A DNA stretch of 49,321 nt from Tardiphaga sp. (GTDB lineage: Bacteria; Pseudomonadota; Alphaproteobacteria; Rhizobiales; Xanthobacteraceae). Positions within the stretch are counted from its first letter, which is position 1, and every line of letters begins with the position of its first letter. The position numbers and the translations under genes are program-made. A model generated the notes under the pieces. That model was not told where the DNA came from. It made no database searches and worked only from the letters and a program-made list of their open reading frames with translations. Positions 1 to 8,740 of this stretch are shown here, piece after piece. The stretch spans positions 1 through 49,321 of the forward strand of contig NZ_JAQGJD010000017.1 of assembly GCF_028290785.1 (NCBI RefSeq), read 5' to 3'.

Positions 1-2
1 AT

Positions 3-719
3 ACCACGCCGGCGCGTTCGATCGCCGGCATGGGCGATCATCCCTGCGCCATGGCGCTGTATGGCGCCATCGTCACCGCGCTGTACCAGCGCGAACGCAC
101 CGGCAAGGGCTGCCAGGTCAAATCGAACCTGATGGCGAACGGCGTCTGGGCCTCCAGCGTGCTCGGGCAGGCAAAGCTGGTCGGCGCCACATTCGAAAAG
201 CGCCGGCCGCGCGAGCGCGCGCTGAACGCCATGACCAATCACTACAAGTGCCGCGATGGCCGCTGGATCATGCTGTCGCTGCTCGCCGAGGAGCGGCAAT
301 GGCCGGCCTTCACCAAATGCATCGGCCGCGACGACCTGCGCGACGACCCGCGCTTCGCCACAAAGCCGGACCGCCACGCCCGTTCAATGGAGTTGATCGG
401 CATTCTCGACGAGGTGTTCGCGACCCGCGACTTCGCGGAATGGCGTGCGCGGCTCGACGGCAACGGTCTGGTGTTTGGCTTTGTCGGCATTCTCGACGAC
501 ATTCCGAACGACCAGCAGATGAAGGACAACGACGTGCTGATCCCGTTCGAGGACAGCGACCTCATGACCATCAACAGCCCGATCTGGGTCGGCGATGGCG
601 CCAAGAAAAAGCCGCGCCTGCCGCCGGGCATCGGCCAGCACAGCGACGAGATTCTTCGCGACGCCGGGTTCGACGCCGCGGCCATCGCGACGCTGCGGGC
701 ATCCGGCACGGTGGCGTAG
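3..719 (+). CDS. CaiB/BaiF family (family III) CoA-transferase, 5' end outside the window
   Basis: The reading frame is open from the first bases and the window holds the last 238 residues, so roughly the first 150 residues of a usual 380-400 residue enzyme are missing. Family III enzymes move CoA between carboxylic acids through an enzyme-bound aspartyl-CoA intermediate. The segment AGMGDHP near base 30 fits the block that carries the catalytic Asp (Asp169 of formyl-CoA transferase, from memory), and it is followed by the conserved ALYQRERTGKG turn. The C-terminal part keeps the usual GQHSDEIL motif. The acid substrate cannot be read from the sequence. The following gene is 210 bases away and looks unrelated. 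Confidence 0.9.
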   Translation, partial: TTPARSIAGMGDHPCAMALYGAIVTALYQRERTGKGCQVKSNLMANGVWASSVLGQAKLVGATFEKRRPRERALNAMTNHYKCRDGRWIMLSLLAEERQWPAFTKCIGRDDLRDDPRFATKPDRHARSMELIGILDEVFATRDFAEWRARLDGNGLVFGFVGILDDIPNDQQMKDNDVLIPFEDSDLMTINSPIWVGDGAKKKPRLPPGIGQHSDEILRDAGFDAAAIATLRASGTVA

Positions 720-929
720 CGAGCATATACGACGGCCGTATCAAAGAGTTTCAGTTGCCAAAAATATGGTAATGGCCGGCACCATCGGTCATGATTCTGA
801 AACCGTTCTTCCGAGATTGCGTAGCTGGTCCTGACAACGCGAAACGCATTTTCCGATGCGCGTTGCCGAGGGATCAGAATGCCCACGAATTATCGCTGGG
901 CGTGCGAACATCAAACGGGAGACGATCAG

Positions 930-1493
930 ATGTCCAAACGTATTGCACTGCTCTCATTCGCGGCTTTCAGCACGCTGATGATTTCCGCAAGCTTCCTGGA
1001 GCCCGCCACCGCCAAGATGATGAAGGGCGAGAGCACCGTGATGGTCGGCGGCGCGGCGATGTATCCGTCGAAGAATATCGTCGAGAACGCCGTCAACTCC
1101 AAGGATCACACCACGCTGGTCGCTGCCGTGAAGGCCGCCGGCCTCGTCGATACCTTGGCAAGCTCGGGTCCGTTCACCGTGTTCGCGCCGACCAACGCCG
1201 CGTTCGGCAAGCTGCCAAAGGGCACCGTCGCCACGCTGGTGAAGCCGGAAAACAAGGCGACCCTGACCAAAATCCTTACCTATCATGTAGTGCCCGGCAG
1301 GCTGGAAGCCGCCGACCTCACCGATGGCAAGCAGTTGACTACCGTCGAAGGCGAACAACTGACGGTCAAGCGTTCCGGCGGCAGGGTCATGATCGTCGAT
1401 ACCAAGGGCGGCATGTCGACGGTCACGATTCCGAACGTCAATCAGTCCAACGGCGTAATCCACGTGGTTAACACCGTGCTGATGCCCGGCTAG
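930..1493 (+). CDS. Secreted fasciclin (FAS1) domain protein
   Basis: A 187-residue protein with a signal peptide (residues 1 to about 28, ending EPATA) and one FAS1 domain from about residue 48 to the end. The FAS1 hallmarks are visible: FTVFAPTNAAF (H1-type motif), TYHVVPG, and GVIHVVNTVLMP near the C-terminus. Bacterial FAS1 proteins are exported and linked to adhesion or cell-surface contacts, but the role here is unknown. I chose ATG at 930 because GGGAG lies at 917-921 with 8-base spacing and the signal peptide begins there; an in-frame ATG at 879 would place 17 non-hydrophobic residues ahead of it. A strong hairpin follows the stop codon. Confidence 0.9.
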   Translation: MSKRIALLSFAAFSTLMISASFLEPATAKMMKGESTVMVGGAAMYPSKNIVENAVNSKDHTTLVAAVKAAGLVDTLASSGPFTVFAPTNAAFGKLPKGTVATLVKPENKATLTKILTYHVVPGRLEAADLTDGKQLTTVEGEQLTVKRSGGRVMIVDTKGGMSTVTIPNVNQSNGVIHVVNTVLMPG

Positions 1494-1518
1494 CGATCTT
1501 CATTCGCAAGGTAACAAT

Positions 1519-1549
1519 GGCGCGCCCCCGTTAAGGGCGCGCCCTTTAG
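1519..1549. terminator. Rho-independent terminator after the fasciclin gene
   Basis: A perfect 9-bp stem (1519-1527 with 1535-1543, GGCGCGCCC/GGGCGCGCC) with a 7-base loop, followed by CTTTAG. It lies 25 bases past the fasciclin stop and runs into the stop codon of the convergent small gene, so it may serve both strands. Confidence 0.7.
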
Positions 1550-1704
1550 CGCGCCAGCATCCAGCCGAACACCGCGAGGCCGATCAGCACCGCGGCTGCG
1601 ATGGCCCAGGTGCTGACGCGGATATCGCCCGTGGTCTGCCGCTCGCTTTCGTTCTCCGCGATGGTGCGGTCGCGTTCCTTGAGGTCCTTGTCAGCTTCGC
1701 TCAT
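1546..1704 (-). CDS. Small single-pass membrane protein (52 aa)
   Basis: ATG at 1704, stop TAA at 1546-1548. A charged N-terminal half (starts MSEADKDLKERDR) is followed by one hydrophobic segment at about residues 31-50 (TWAIAAAVLIGLAVFGWML) and the C-terminal residues AR. GGGGA sits 6 bases before the start. The gene begins 12 bases after the stop of the upstream CxxCH protein gene, so the two are probably cotranscribed. It is not assigned to a named family. The reading frame, ribosome binding site and membrane segment make it a likely real gene. Confidence 0.7.
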   Translation of the reverse strand: MSEADKDLKERDRTIAENESERQTTGDIRVSTWAIAAAVLIGLAVFGWMLAR

Positions 1705-1716
1705 GCATGGTCCCCG

Positions 1717-3240
1717 TCATTTCACAAAACACATGCCGATGCGCGACGCCTTGTCAGCATCGACCGGCTGGCACGAGAGCCCCTCCGCGCAGTTCCACGA
1801 CGCAAAACTCCTGTCCGCCATCTTCGCTGGTGTCCGATAGCAGGTCGCGCCCCAGCCATCGAGATATCCGGTGCCGGCGAGTGCAGCACTGCCGCGCATC
1901 TGCGGCCGATCGGAAAAACCGCGGGAATAGTCCGCTGCCACAGCATCGCGCATCGCCGCGACAATAGCGCGACGGCGCGGCTGATCGCCAACAAAATGCG
2001 GCGAGGCCGGCACCGTCGTCGTATTCGAGGGTTTCTCCGCTATCCAGTCCACACCGGGAAAATGGAAGCCGCCGATACCGCGGACCTGATGGCAGCCGCC
2101 GCAGGTGATGTCGTTAAGCCGCCGCGCAAAGCCGGCGGGCGTGCGGACGTTTTGCAGCACGACGCCGTTCGCCATCGCGGCTTTCAGGGCGGACACCACG
2201 TCGCCGTCGGTGAACACTGCCTTGCCGCCGGCGTGGTCGGACTGCATCAGGCCGTATTCAGGCTGTAGCACCGAGCGTTCAAAACCCGCCGGCGTCGCGG
2301 CGACCGAGCTCGTCGCCAGAAACTTTTCTGGGATCAGGATAGTACCGCGATCGAACTCACCGAGATGGGCGGGATCGAGCAGCCACGACTTGAAATCGCG
2401 CGCGAGACCGGCATCGGCCAGCAGCCGATCGCGGTCGATCTGGTTCTCCATCGGCGCCTCGATGAACGTCTTCGACGCGGCGTCGTAGCGAAACACCTTT
2501 TGCAGATAGTCGGTGCGGAAATCGCGGGTCGCCGATTTCGGCGCATGCGCGATCTGCAGGTTGGTCTCGATGCGATCGATGTTGTCAGGCTTGATGGAGC
2601 TGAACGCGCCATCCGACGCGAGCAGGCGTTCCGTCAGCTCTGCGCCGGTCTGCGGCAGATCCGAGGCGGCAAGCCAGCGCCGCGCAAGCTCCGCGCAGGT
2701 GATCGTGCTGTCCGACGGCTCCTTTGCCCGTAACACAAGATTCAGTGTCATCGGCAGCCGCGGCCGCGCGGCATCCTCGCCGATCCGCGTCAGCCGGTAG
2801 ATCAGCCTGATCTCGCCACAGGTCTCGGGCGCCACATAGGCGCGGTCCATGCGGTTGACGATCCCCACCAGCACGAAGCGGGTATCGCCGGACCAGAGCA
2901 GGCCTTGCTCGAACAACTGAAAGTCATGGGGCGGGCCGACGCCGATGGTCTCGCGTGGCAGCAGCATCTTGTGCCGCGACACATAGCGCTCGAACTCGGC
3001 CTCGAACACCTGCCGCACCGGAGCGATCGCCGGCAGCGCGAACAGTTCGGCATTGTTGAGCGAAGTGCTGCGCGCGGGATCGAGCATCCGGCCAAGGCCG
3101 AATCCGGTCGATCCCGCGCGATCGATTTCGCGCAACGCCAGTGGATCGATGACCGCCAGGCTGCGCTGCAAGGCATCACCACGCGCCGCGTTCACCACGA
3201 GGCTGCACAGCAAGACGATGAGGACAGAGCGAATCCGCAC
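1717..3240 (-). CDS. Exported protein with a CxxCH (heme c-type) motif
   Basis: A 507-residue protein with a signal peptide at about residues 1-21 (hydrophobic VLIVLLCSLVVNAARG). There is no named family I can assign. The clearest motif is CGGCH at residues 380-384, the form used for covalent heme c attachment, inside NDITCGGCHQVRGIGGF. Four more cysteines lie in the last 45 residues (about 467, 484, 490, 504), which suggests disulphides in an extracytoplasmic C-terminal domain. A distal methionine or histidine ligand cannot be assigned. The downstream 52-residue membrane protein gene starts 12 bases later. It could be a monoheme cytochrome-like domain fused to an unknown N-terminal domain, or the CxxCH could be structural. 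Confidence 0.75.
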   Translation of the reverse strand: MRIRSVLIVLLCSLVVNAARGDALQRSLAVIDPLALREIDRAGSTGFGLGRMLDPARSTSLNNAELFALPAIAPVRQVFEAEFERYVSRHKMLLPRETIGVGPPHDFQLFEQGLLWSGDTRFVLVGIVNRMDRAYVAPETCGEIRLIYRLTRIGEDAARPRLPMTLNLVLRAKEPSDSTITCAELARRWLAASDLPQTGAELTERLLASDGAFSSIKPDNIDRIETNLQIAHAPKSATRDFRTDYLQKVFRYDAASKTFIEAPMENQIDRDRLLADAGLARDFKSWLLDPAHLGEFDRGTILIPEKFLATSSVAATPAGFERSVLQPEYGLMQSDHAGGKAVFTDGDVVSALKAAMANGVVLQNVRTPAGFARRLNDITCGGCHQVRGIGGFHFPGVDWIAEKPSNTTTVPASPHFVGDQPRRRAIVAAMRDAVAADYSRGFSDRPQMRGSAALAGTGYLDGWGATCYRTPAKMADRSFASWNCAEGLSCQPVDADKASRIGMCFVK

Positions 3241-3294
3241 AACGGGTTCCCGGCGCGTACCGAAAAAGCCGGCACGTCACGCGGAATCTAGCGG

Positions 3295-3325
3295 AAAAGC
3301 GCGGCCGCTGCACCAGCGGCCGCGC
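3295..3325 (-). terminator. Rho-independent terminator after the 308-aa membrane protein gene
   Basis: A perfect 12-bp stem (3299-3310 with 3314-3325, GCGCGGCCGCTG) with a 3-base loop. Read on the minus strand it is followed directly by TTTT (AAAA at 3295-3298 on the plus strand). It lies just past the TGA at 3333-3335. Confidence 0.85.
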
Positions 3326-3332
3326 GAAGAGA

Positions 3333-4259
3333 TCAGCGGGCGACGATCAGGCCCTTGCTGGTGACCACGGTCCAGCGGCCGTCCTGCTTGCGGATCGCAT
3401 CGACGCGACCGAGCCCCGGGACCGGATCGCCGGCATAGACCTCGAAGATGCCCTGACGGCCCTCGATGGTGGCGCCGCCATTGGCGACGTCATGCAGCAC
3501 CCAGCCATCCAGCGTCGGCAGCCGGGCGATTTCCGGCTTTGGTGCGGGCATAGGTGTCGGCGCTGGCGCGTTGATGGAACCGGTGACTTCCTTGGCGGGC
3601 ACGGAAGCTACGGGCGTCACCACCGGCGCCGGCGCGGGAGCCGGCGTGGCGCGCATCTTCTCGACAGTCTCGCTGAGTTTGGCGAGTTTCGCGGCCGGCT
3701 CGGCCTGCGCTTTTTCGAGCTTGTCGAAGCGATCGGTGCTCTTCGCCGACAGCGATGCGATCTGCTTGCCGGCGCGCTCCGCAGTGACCTTCAGCGCCGC
3801 AATGTCGGCGTCGATGCGCATGACCGATTCTTCCAGCGCGCGGGCCTGGCTGACCGTGGTCCGGCTGTCGTCGCCGCCGAACAGATGGCCGATGCCGGCA
3901 GTGGCCAGCGACCCGCCGATGGCGCCGGTGACGGCGGCCAGCGCGATCACCGCGGCGACCATGGAAATCCGGCGCTGGCGCGGCACTTCGGCGTGGGCCT
4001 CCGCCTCGGCATGCTGCTCGGCATCCACATAGTCTTCCCAAGTCCGCTCGCGCTGCGGCGACATGATCATGATCTTGCCGGCGGGCGGCTTGACCTTGGG
4101 AGCCTCGACCTTCGGAGTATCGTTCTGCCCCGGCGCCAGATCGGGCGAGTCGACCCGAACGGCCGCAGCATCGTCGGACGCGCCGGCCGATGCGGTCGAT
4201 CCGGTCTCGCCGGCGTCGGCTTTGAGGTCACTGTTGAGGTCAGCCTTGGGCTCGGTCAC
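3333..4259 (-). CDS. Single-pass membrane protein with coiled region and proline-rich linker
   Basis: 308 residues from a GTG start at 4259 that has GGAG 7 bases upstream (4267-4270); a more upstream frame extension reads poorly. Order of parts: an acidic, disordered cytoplasmic N-terminus (about 1-95) with lysine/proline repeats, one transmembrane segment (about 99-123), a heptad-like Ala/Lys/Glu region (about 130-220), a Pro/Ala-rich linker (about 220-260), and a compact C-terminal domain (about 265-308) with GWVLHDVANGGATIEG and GLGRVDAI. The topology suggests that the C-terminal domain sits in the periplasm. No function is recognised. It stands alone, with a strong terminator behind it. 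Confidence 0.75.
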   Translation of the reverse strand: MTEPKADLNSDLKADAGETGSTASAGASDDAAAVRVDSPDLAPGQNDTPKVEAPKVKPPAGKIMIMSPQRERTWEDYVDAEQHAEAEAHAEVPRQRRISMVAAVIALAAVTGAIGGSLATAGIGHLFGGDDSRTTVSQARALEESVMRIDADIAALKVTAERAGKQIASLSAKSTDRFDKLEKAQAEPAAKLAKLSETVEKMRATPAPAPAPVVTPVASVPAKEVTGSINAPAPTPMPAPKPEIARLPTLDGWVLHDVANGGATIEGRQGIFEVYAGDPVPGLGRVDAIRKQDGRWTVVTSKGLIVAR

Positions 4260-4429
4260 GACAATTCTCCGGGTAAGATGAACTATTTGGTAACTTTCAT
4301 TGCTTGCCAAATCCTTACCGGCCGCCGTGGTTACGAAAATTTCACCTCTGTTCCTCGCCGCGCCGCACGCCTTGACGCCCGCACTGCGTTCCCGCCAAAA
4401 GGCAACAAACAAGATCCCGGGGAGCGACC

Positions 4430-5041
4430 ATGAAGCTGTACGATTCGATCGGCCCGAACCCCCGCGTCATCAGAATGTTTCTCGCCGAGAAGGGCCTCGG
4501 CCTGCCCGTACAGACCGTCGATCTCGCCGCCGGCGAAAACCGCGAGCCGCCGCACCTAGCGCGCAATCCGCACGGCCAGATGCCGACGCTGGAACTCGAT
4601 GATGGCAGCCATATCTCCGAGACCGTCGCGATCTGCGAATATATCGAGGAGACCCACCCGACCCCGGCGCTGATCGGCACCACTCCGCAAGAGCGCGCGG
4701 AATCCCGGATGTGGCGGCAACGCATCGATCTCAATATCTGCCAGCACATCGCCAACGCCTATCGCTTCGGCCGGGGCCTCAAGCGATTCGAGACCCGGAT
4801 CGTGTGCGTCCCGGAAGCGGTCGACGGCTTGAAGAAGATCGTCGCCGATCGGCTGCACTGGCTCGACGACCAGATCGCCGGCAAGGCGTTCATCTGCGGC
4901 GAGCGTTTTACGCTGGCAGATATCAAGCTGTACTGCTGGCTGGATTTCGCCGGCCAGGTCGGCCAGCCCTGGGATCAGGCAAATACAAACATCGTGGCGT
5001 GGTTCGCGCGGGTGACGGCGAGAGAATCCACGAAGGCGTAG
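4430..5041 (+). CDS. Glutathione S-transferase family protein
   Basis: 203 residues, the usual length of a cytosolic GST. The N-terminal thioredoxin-fold domain opens MKLYDSIGPNPRVIRMFLAE and contains NPHGQMPTLELDDG followed by ISETVAICEYIEE, the cis-Pro and Glu/Ser glutathione-binding blocks. The helical C-terminal domain has the conserved GERFTLADIKLYCWLDF stretch with its N-capping aspartate. It probably conjugates glutathione to electrophiles or acts as a peroxidase or isomerase; the substrate is unknown. GGGGAG at 4419-4424 supports the ATG at 4430. The convergent TPM gene ends 25 bases beyond its stop. Confidence 0.93.
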   Translation: MKLYDSIGPNPRVIRMFLAEKGLGLPVQTVDLAAGENREPPHLARNPHGQMPTLELDDGSHISETVAICEYIEETHPTPALIGTTPQERAESRMWRQRIDLNICQHIANAYRFGRGLKRFETRIVCVPEAVDGLKKIVADRLHWLDDQIAGKAFICGERFTLADIKLYCWLDFAGQVGQPWDQANTNIVAWFARVTARESTKA

Positions 5042-5066
5042 TTCCGTTCTCGTGTCCCGCCGTCAG

Positions 5067-5564
5067 CTACATCACCACCGGTGCATCAGGCAGCTCGTTG
5101 ATCGCCGCGCCATGCTTCGGAAAGTGGGTCGCCAGATGCTGCGTCACGGCGTTGATGCCCGCGATCACGCCGCGCTCGAAATGGCCGGCGCGGAACTCGG
5201 CTTCCATCGCCTGGCAGATCGTCTCCCAGCCTTGGGTGCCGACGTGGGCGTCGATGCCGCGATCGACGACGATCTCGACGTCGCGGTCGGCTAGCAGCAG
5301 ATAGATCAGCACGCCGTTGTTGTGCTGGGTGTCCCAGATCCGGAGTTGCGAAAACACGTCGATGGCGCGTTGCCGCGCCGATTGGCCGCGAAACAACGGT
5401 GCACCGTCGAGTGCGCCTTCGACCACGAAGCGGATTTGCCCGGCGTGGCTGGCCTCGGAAGCCTTGATCGCCTGCTCGATGGCGGCGAGCGCCTGCGGCG
5501 GAAACGCCTTGCGGACCCGCGACTGGTTGCCGAGCAGATGCTTGCCGATCCGTGCGATGCCCAT
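5067..5564 (-). CDS. TPM-domain protein, soluble form (third gene of the lemA operon)
   Basis: 165 residues, a nearly bare TPM (TLP18.3/Psb32/MOLO-1) domain. Unlike the protein before it, there is no signal peptide or Gly-rich tail, so it is predicted to be cytoplasmic. Visible domain blocks are HNNGVLIYLLLADRDVEIVVDRGID and GHFERGVIAGINAV, which correspond to the DDGAILVIAKDDRKLRIEVGYG and GDFAGGITAGIERI blocks of the upstream protein. ATG at 5564 shares its A with the TGA of the upstream gene (TGATG) and has GGGGAG 6 bases before it, so translation is probably coupled. TTG at 5570 is the alternative start. The molecular function is not established for this family in bacteria. Confidence 0.85.
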   Translation of the reverse strand: MGIARIGKHLLGNQSRVRKAFPPQALAAIEQAIKASEASHAGQIRFVVEGALDGAPLFRGQSARQRAIDVFSQLRIWDTQHNNGVLIYLLLADRDVEIVVDRGIDAHVGTQGWETICQAMEAEFRAGHFERGVIAGINAVTQHLATHFPKHGAAINELPDAPVVM

Positions 5565-6451
5565 CACCAACTCCCCGACGCGCCGCCGCCACCAAAATTG
5601 CCGCCGCCGCCGCTGAAACCGCCGCTATCGCTGGATGAACTGCCAGACGACCACGATCCGCCGCTGCCGCCGATATAGCCCCCGCTGCGCCGGCCGCCGC
5701 CGCCGGACGTGAAGGCGTCGCCGATCAGCGTCACGACAAAACCGATCACGCCGGCTAGGCCCGCCAGCAACGCCGTGCCGACGATCAGCCAGACCGCCAC
5801 GGCGGCTAGCCCGCCAGTGGCCAGCGAGCCGAACAGACGGCCGAACATCCCCCGCAGGATGCCGCCGCCGATGATGACGCCGAACAGCAGGAAGGGCGCG
5901 AACTGCTCGAGCTGGTCGGCGAAATTGGAGCTTGGCTCGCGTTCTGCCGGTGCCGGCAGCGGCTCGCCGTCGATCACCTTCAGAATCCGCTCGATTCCGG
6001 CCGTGATACCCCCGGCGAAATCGCCGGCCTTGAAGCGCGGCGTGATGACCTCGTCGATGATGCGCTTGGTTGTCACGTCGGTAAGCGCGCCTTCGAGGCC
6101 GTAGCCGACTTCGATGCGCAGCTTGCGGTCGTCCTTGGCGATGACGAGGATGGCGCCGTCGTCAACCTTGCTGCGGCCGATCTTCCAGGCTTCCGCCACC
6201 CGGATGGAAAACTGTTCGATGGATTCCGGCGCCGTTGTCGGGACGATCAGCACCGCGACCTGACTGCCCTTGCGCGCCTCGAAATCTTTCAGCGTGCCAT
6301 CGAGTGCGGCCTGCTGATCCTGGCTCAGGGTCATGGTCTGATCGACCACACGGCCGCTGAGCCGGGGCACCGCGACGTCCGCCAGGGCGGCGACGCCCCA
6401 GCACAGCAACAATGCGACAAGACAGGCCCTGGCGGCCTTCACGGCAAACAC
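5564..6451 (-). CDS. TPM-domain membrane protein (YgcG type)
   Basis: 295 residues. Signal peptide 1-24 (LLLCWGVAALA), TPM domain about 32-160, two hydrophobic stretches at about 185-205 and 213-250, and a Gly/Ser-rich tail (about 252-295) that ends GGGGASGSW, typical of YgcG-like proteins. The TPM domain is therefore outside the cytoplasmic membrane. It lies 13 bases after lemA, and the pairing of LemA with TPM proteins is widely conserved in bacteria. The function is unknown; roles in envelope stress or membrane protein quality control have been suggested for such pairs, and I see nothing that decides it. Confidence 0.9.
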   Translation of the reverse strand: MFAVKAARACLVALLLCWGVAALADVAVPRLSGRVVDQTMTLSQDQQAALDGTLKDFEARKGSQVAVLIVPTTAPESIEQFSIRVAEAWKIGRSKVDDGAILVIAKDDRKLRIEVGYGLEGALTDVTTKRIIDEVITPRFKAGDFAGGITAGIERILKVIDGEPLPAPAEREPSSNFADQLEQFAPFLLFGVIIGGGILRGMFGRLFGSLATGGLAAVAVWLIVGTALLAGLAGVIGFVVTLIGDAFTSGGGGRRSGGYIGGSGGSWSSGSSSSDSGGFSGGGGNFGGGGASGSW

Positions 6452-6464
6452 CGGCGGACGCCGG

Positions 6465-7079
6465 CTACTTGGCCGGAGCCGCGGGCGCCGGCGCGTTGAA
6501 ATCGACCTTCGGCGCGGTGGAGATCTCGCCCTCGTTCGCCACCGAGAAGTTCGGCTTTTCCTTGTAGCCGAACAGCATCGCAGTCAGGTTGTTCGGGAAG
6601 GTGCGCACCCCGACGTTGTAGTCCTGCACCGTCTTGATGTAACGATTGCGCGCGACGGTGATGCGGTTTTCGGTGCCTTCGAGCTGCGCCATCAGGTTGG
6701 TGAACAGCGCATCCGATTTTAGCTGCGGATAATTCTCGGTGACCACCAGCAGGCGCGACAGCGCGCCGGACAGTTCGCCCTGTGCGGCTTGGAATTTTTG
6801 GAAGGCCGCCGGATCGTTCAGCACTTCCGGCGTGGCCTGGATGCCGCCGACCTTCGCGCGCGCGTTGGTGACGCCGAGCAGCACGTCCTTCTCCTGCTGC
6901 GCGAAGCCCTTCACCGAATTCACCAGGTTCGGCACCAGATCGGCGCGACGCTGATACTGGTTGACGACCTCGGACCAAGCAGACTTGACCTGCTCGTCCG
7001 TGCTCTGGATCGCGTTGTAGCCGCAATTGGTCAGGCTGAGGGTCGCCAGCGCTGCCAGCACGGTCCAAAGTTTACGCAT
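6465..7079 (-). CDS. lemA: LemA family lipoprotein
   Basis: 204 residues. The N-terminus is a lipoprotein signal peptide with lipobox LTNC (Cys19), so the protein is probably anchored to a membrane. LemA family blocks are clear: AWSEVVNQYQRRADLVPNLVNSVKGFA, then the alternating helix region, and NRYIKTVQDYNVGVRTFPNNL. The tail is Ala/Pro-rich. First gene of the three-gene lemA-TPM-TPM operon, with a ribosome binding site (AGGAG) upstream of ATG 7079. The precise role of LemA proteins is not known. Confidence 0.93.
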   Translation of the reverse strand: MRKLWTVLAALATLSLTNCGYNAIQSTDEQVKSAWSEVVNQYQRRADLVPNLVNSVKGFAQQEKDVLLGVTNARAKVGGIQATPEVLNDPAAFQKFQAAQGELSGALSRLLVVTENYPQLKSDALFTNLMAQLEGTENRITVARNRYIKTVQDYNVGVRTFPNNLTAMLFGYKEKPNFSVANEGEISTAPKVDFNAPAPAAPAK

Positions 7080-7213
7080 GAAAGTCTCCTGTGACGCGGC
7101 CCATCGACTGGCCCGCTTCTAGCACACAGGAACTCGGGAAACGCCAAGAAGTTCAATTTAGGGAACCCGCTATCTTCTGTCGGCCCTTGGCGCCAGCACG
7201 CAGCGGGTAAGAT

Positions 7214-8740
7214 TCAGATGAGCCCCAGTCGTCGCCACAGCGGCAGGCTTTCCGCTATTATGTACTGCATCGGCGCGGCCAGAAAATCAGTTGCCTCGGT
7301 GTCGTCCGCGATGGCCACGCCATCGCGGATCGGACGCCGGCCCAGCGCGGCGATGATGGCCAGGCTTCGCTGCGCCAGGCTTGCAGGATCGAGCGCCACG
7401 CCGTCCGCGGCGGCGGCCAGCGCGAGCAGGTCGACATCGCTGACCGCAAGGCCGGTGCCACTGACCGGCGAGGCCAGATGGCTGTAGACCACGCCACGCC
7501 GCGCCGCTTCCACGACCATCGTGTTGAAGCGCCGGGCCGGCGCGACATCGATATGGTGAGATGGCGGCACCGCATGAACCTGCCGCGAGTCGACCAGCAG
7601 CACCAGGCAGTGCAACAGCCGTTCCAGCGGCGCGCCAGCGAAGGCCGGCAACCGAGCGAGGTCCTGAAAGCCCGCGCCTTCCGCCAGGCGATCCGCCAAA
7701 GGACCGTACAGATCGGCCGCGCCGGTCAACGGGCCGGCGGGCCCGTGAAAGTCGAGGCGGAGCTGCGTCCTCGGCACCGCGAGCATGAAACGGAATTTTT
7801 CCAAAGCCTCGCGCTGCTGGTCCGGCGTCAAGAGCTGGATATCGCGCGAAAACAGGTCGCGACGAAAGAAGCGGTTCGCGGCAAAATCGCGCAGCGTCTC
7901 GCGCAGCACTGGATCGTTGGTCTGTGCCAGCAACGGCAGTGCAGCGGCGGGCACGCCGAGGGCGTCGAAGTTCTCGATGGGGTTCGCCGATGCGGCAAAG
8001 CGAAGCCCGGCGCCGTCGAGTAGCGACGCGGTCTCGGCAAAATTCAGTGGCCGTGCGGCGCCGGCAAGATATTCATGGGCGAGATAGGCCGGGTCCAGCG
8101 CCAGCATGTCATCGAGATGCTGCGCCGCGGCGGGATTCCTGGCGAACAGCGGCGCATTGGCGCGGCGCAGCCGCTGCAGCCAGTCCAGTGCCATCGCCAT
8201 CTGCGCCTGCGATCCGCCCGGCCCAAGGCGCTTGATCTCCAGGATGAGGTCGCGGATTGGCGACAGCGCGGCCCACGCCACCGCGGAATTGTAGGAGACA
8301 TACAATACGCCGTCGTCGCGCAGCCGTCGCTTCAGAAACGCGACGATCTGGTGCTGCACGTCGGGTGCGACCCAGCTTACGATGCCATGCGCCAGGACGA
8401 TATCGATATCCGGGTCACCAGCCAGCTGCGCAGCGGCAGCGAAGTCCATCTCGTGGACGGCAGCATTCTGCAGTCCCGCATCGGCGATGAATCGCCGCGC
8501 CTGTGCTACATGCTCGGAATTGAAGTCGCAGCCTTCGAAGTACACGTCGGGATTGGCCGCGGCCAGCAAAGCGATGCCGAAGCCCTGTCCCGCACCGAGT
8601 TCGAAGACGCGCTTCGGCTGCAGCGCACCACCTGCCGCGCACCCCGCCGCCAATGCGCTAAACGCCATCCAGTGCGGCGCCGTCTGCGGATAGAAGCCAG
8701 CCGTGTAGCCGACGTCACAAATGTAGTTGCCCTGCCGCAC
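7214..8740 (-). CDS. SAM-dependent methyltransferase with C-terminal regulatory domain
   Basis: 508 residues. A class I methyltransferase fold starts near residue 44 with the SAM-binding motif I RVFELGAGQGFG, followed by VYFEGCDFNSEHVAQAR (acidic loop) and DIDIVLAHGIVSWV. A long second part (about 230-508) matches the arrangement of proteins that carry the methyltransferase regulatory domain (PF10119 type). The substrate is unknown. I use GTG at 8740 with GGTGAG 5 bases upstream, because the family block NYICDVGYTAGFY follows at once and a stop lies just upstream in frame. The neighbouring upstream sequence looks coding in another frame (see findings). It is divergent from three tail-collar genes, 142 bases away. 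Confidence 0.85.
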   Translation of the reverse strand: MRQGNYICDVGYTAGFYPQTAPHWMAFSALAAGCAAGGALQPKRVFELGAGQGFGIALLAAANPDVYFEGCDFNSEHVAQARRFIADAGLQNAAVHEMDFAAAAQLAGDPDIDIVLAHGIVSWVAPDVQHQIVAFLKRRLRDDGVLYVSYNSAVAWAALSPIRDLILEIKRLGPGGSQAQMAMALDWLQRLRRANAPLFARNPAAAQHLDDMLALDPAYLAHEYLAGAARPLNFAETASLLDGAGLRFAASANPIENFDALGVPAAALPLLAQTNDPVLRETLRDFAANRFFRRDLFSRDIQLLTPDQQREALEKFRFMLAVPRTQLRLDFHGPAGPLTGAADLYGPLADRLAEGAGFQDLARLPAFAGAPLERLLHCLVLLVDSRQVHAVPPSHHIDVAPARRFNTMVVEAARRGVVYSHLASPVSGTGLAVSDVDLLALAAAADGVALDPASLAQRSLAIIAALGRRPIRDGVAIADDTEATDFLAAPMQYIIAESLPLWRRLGLI

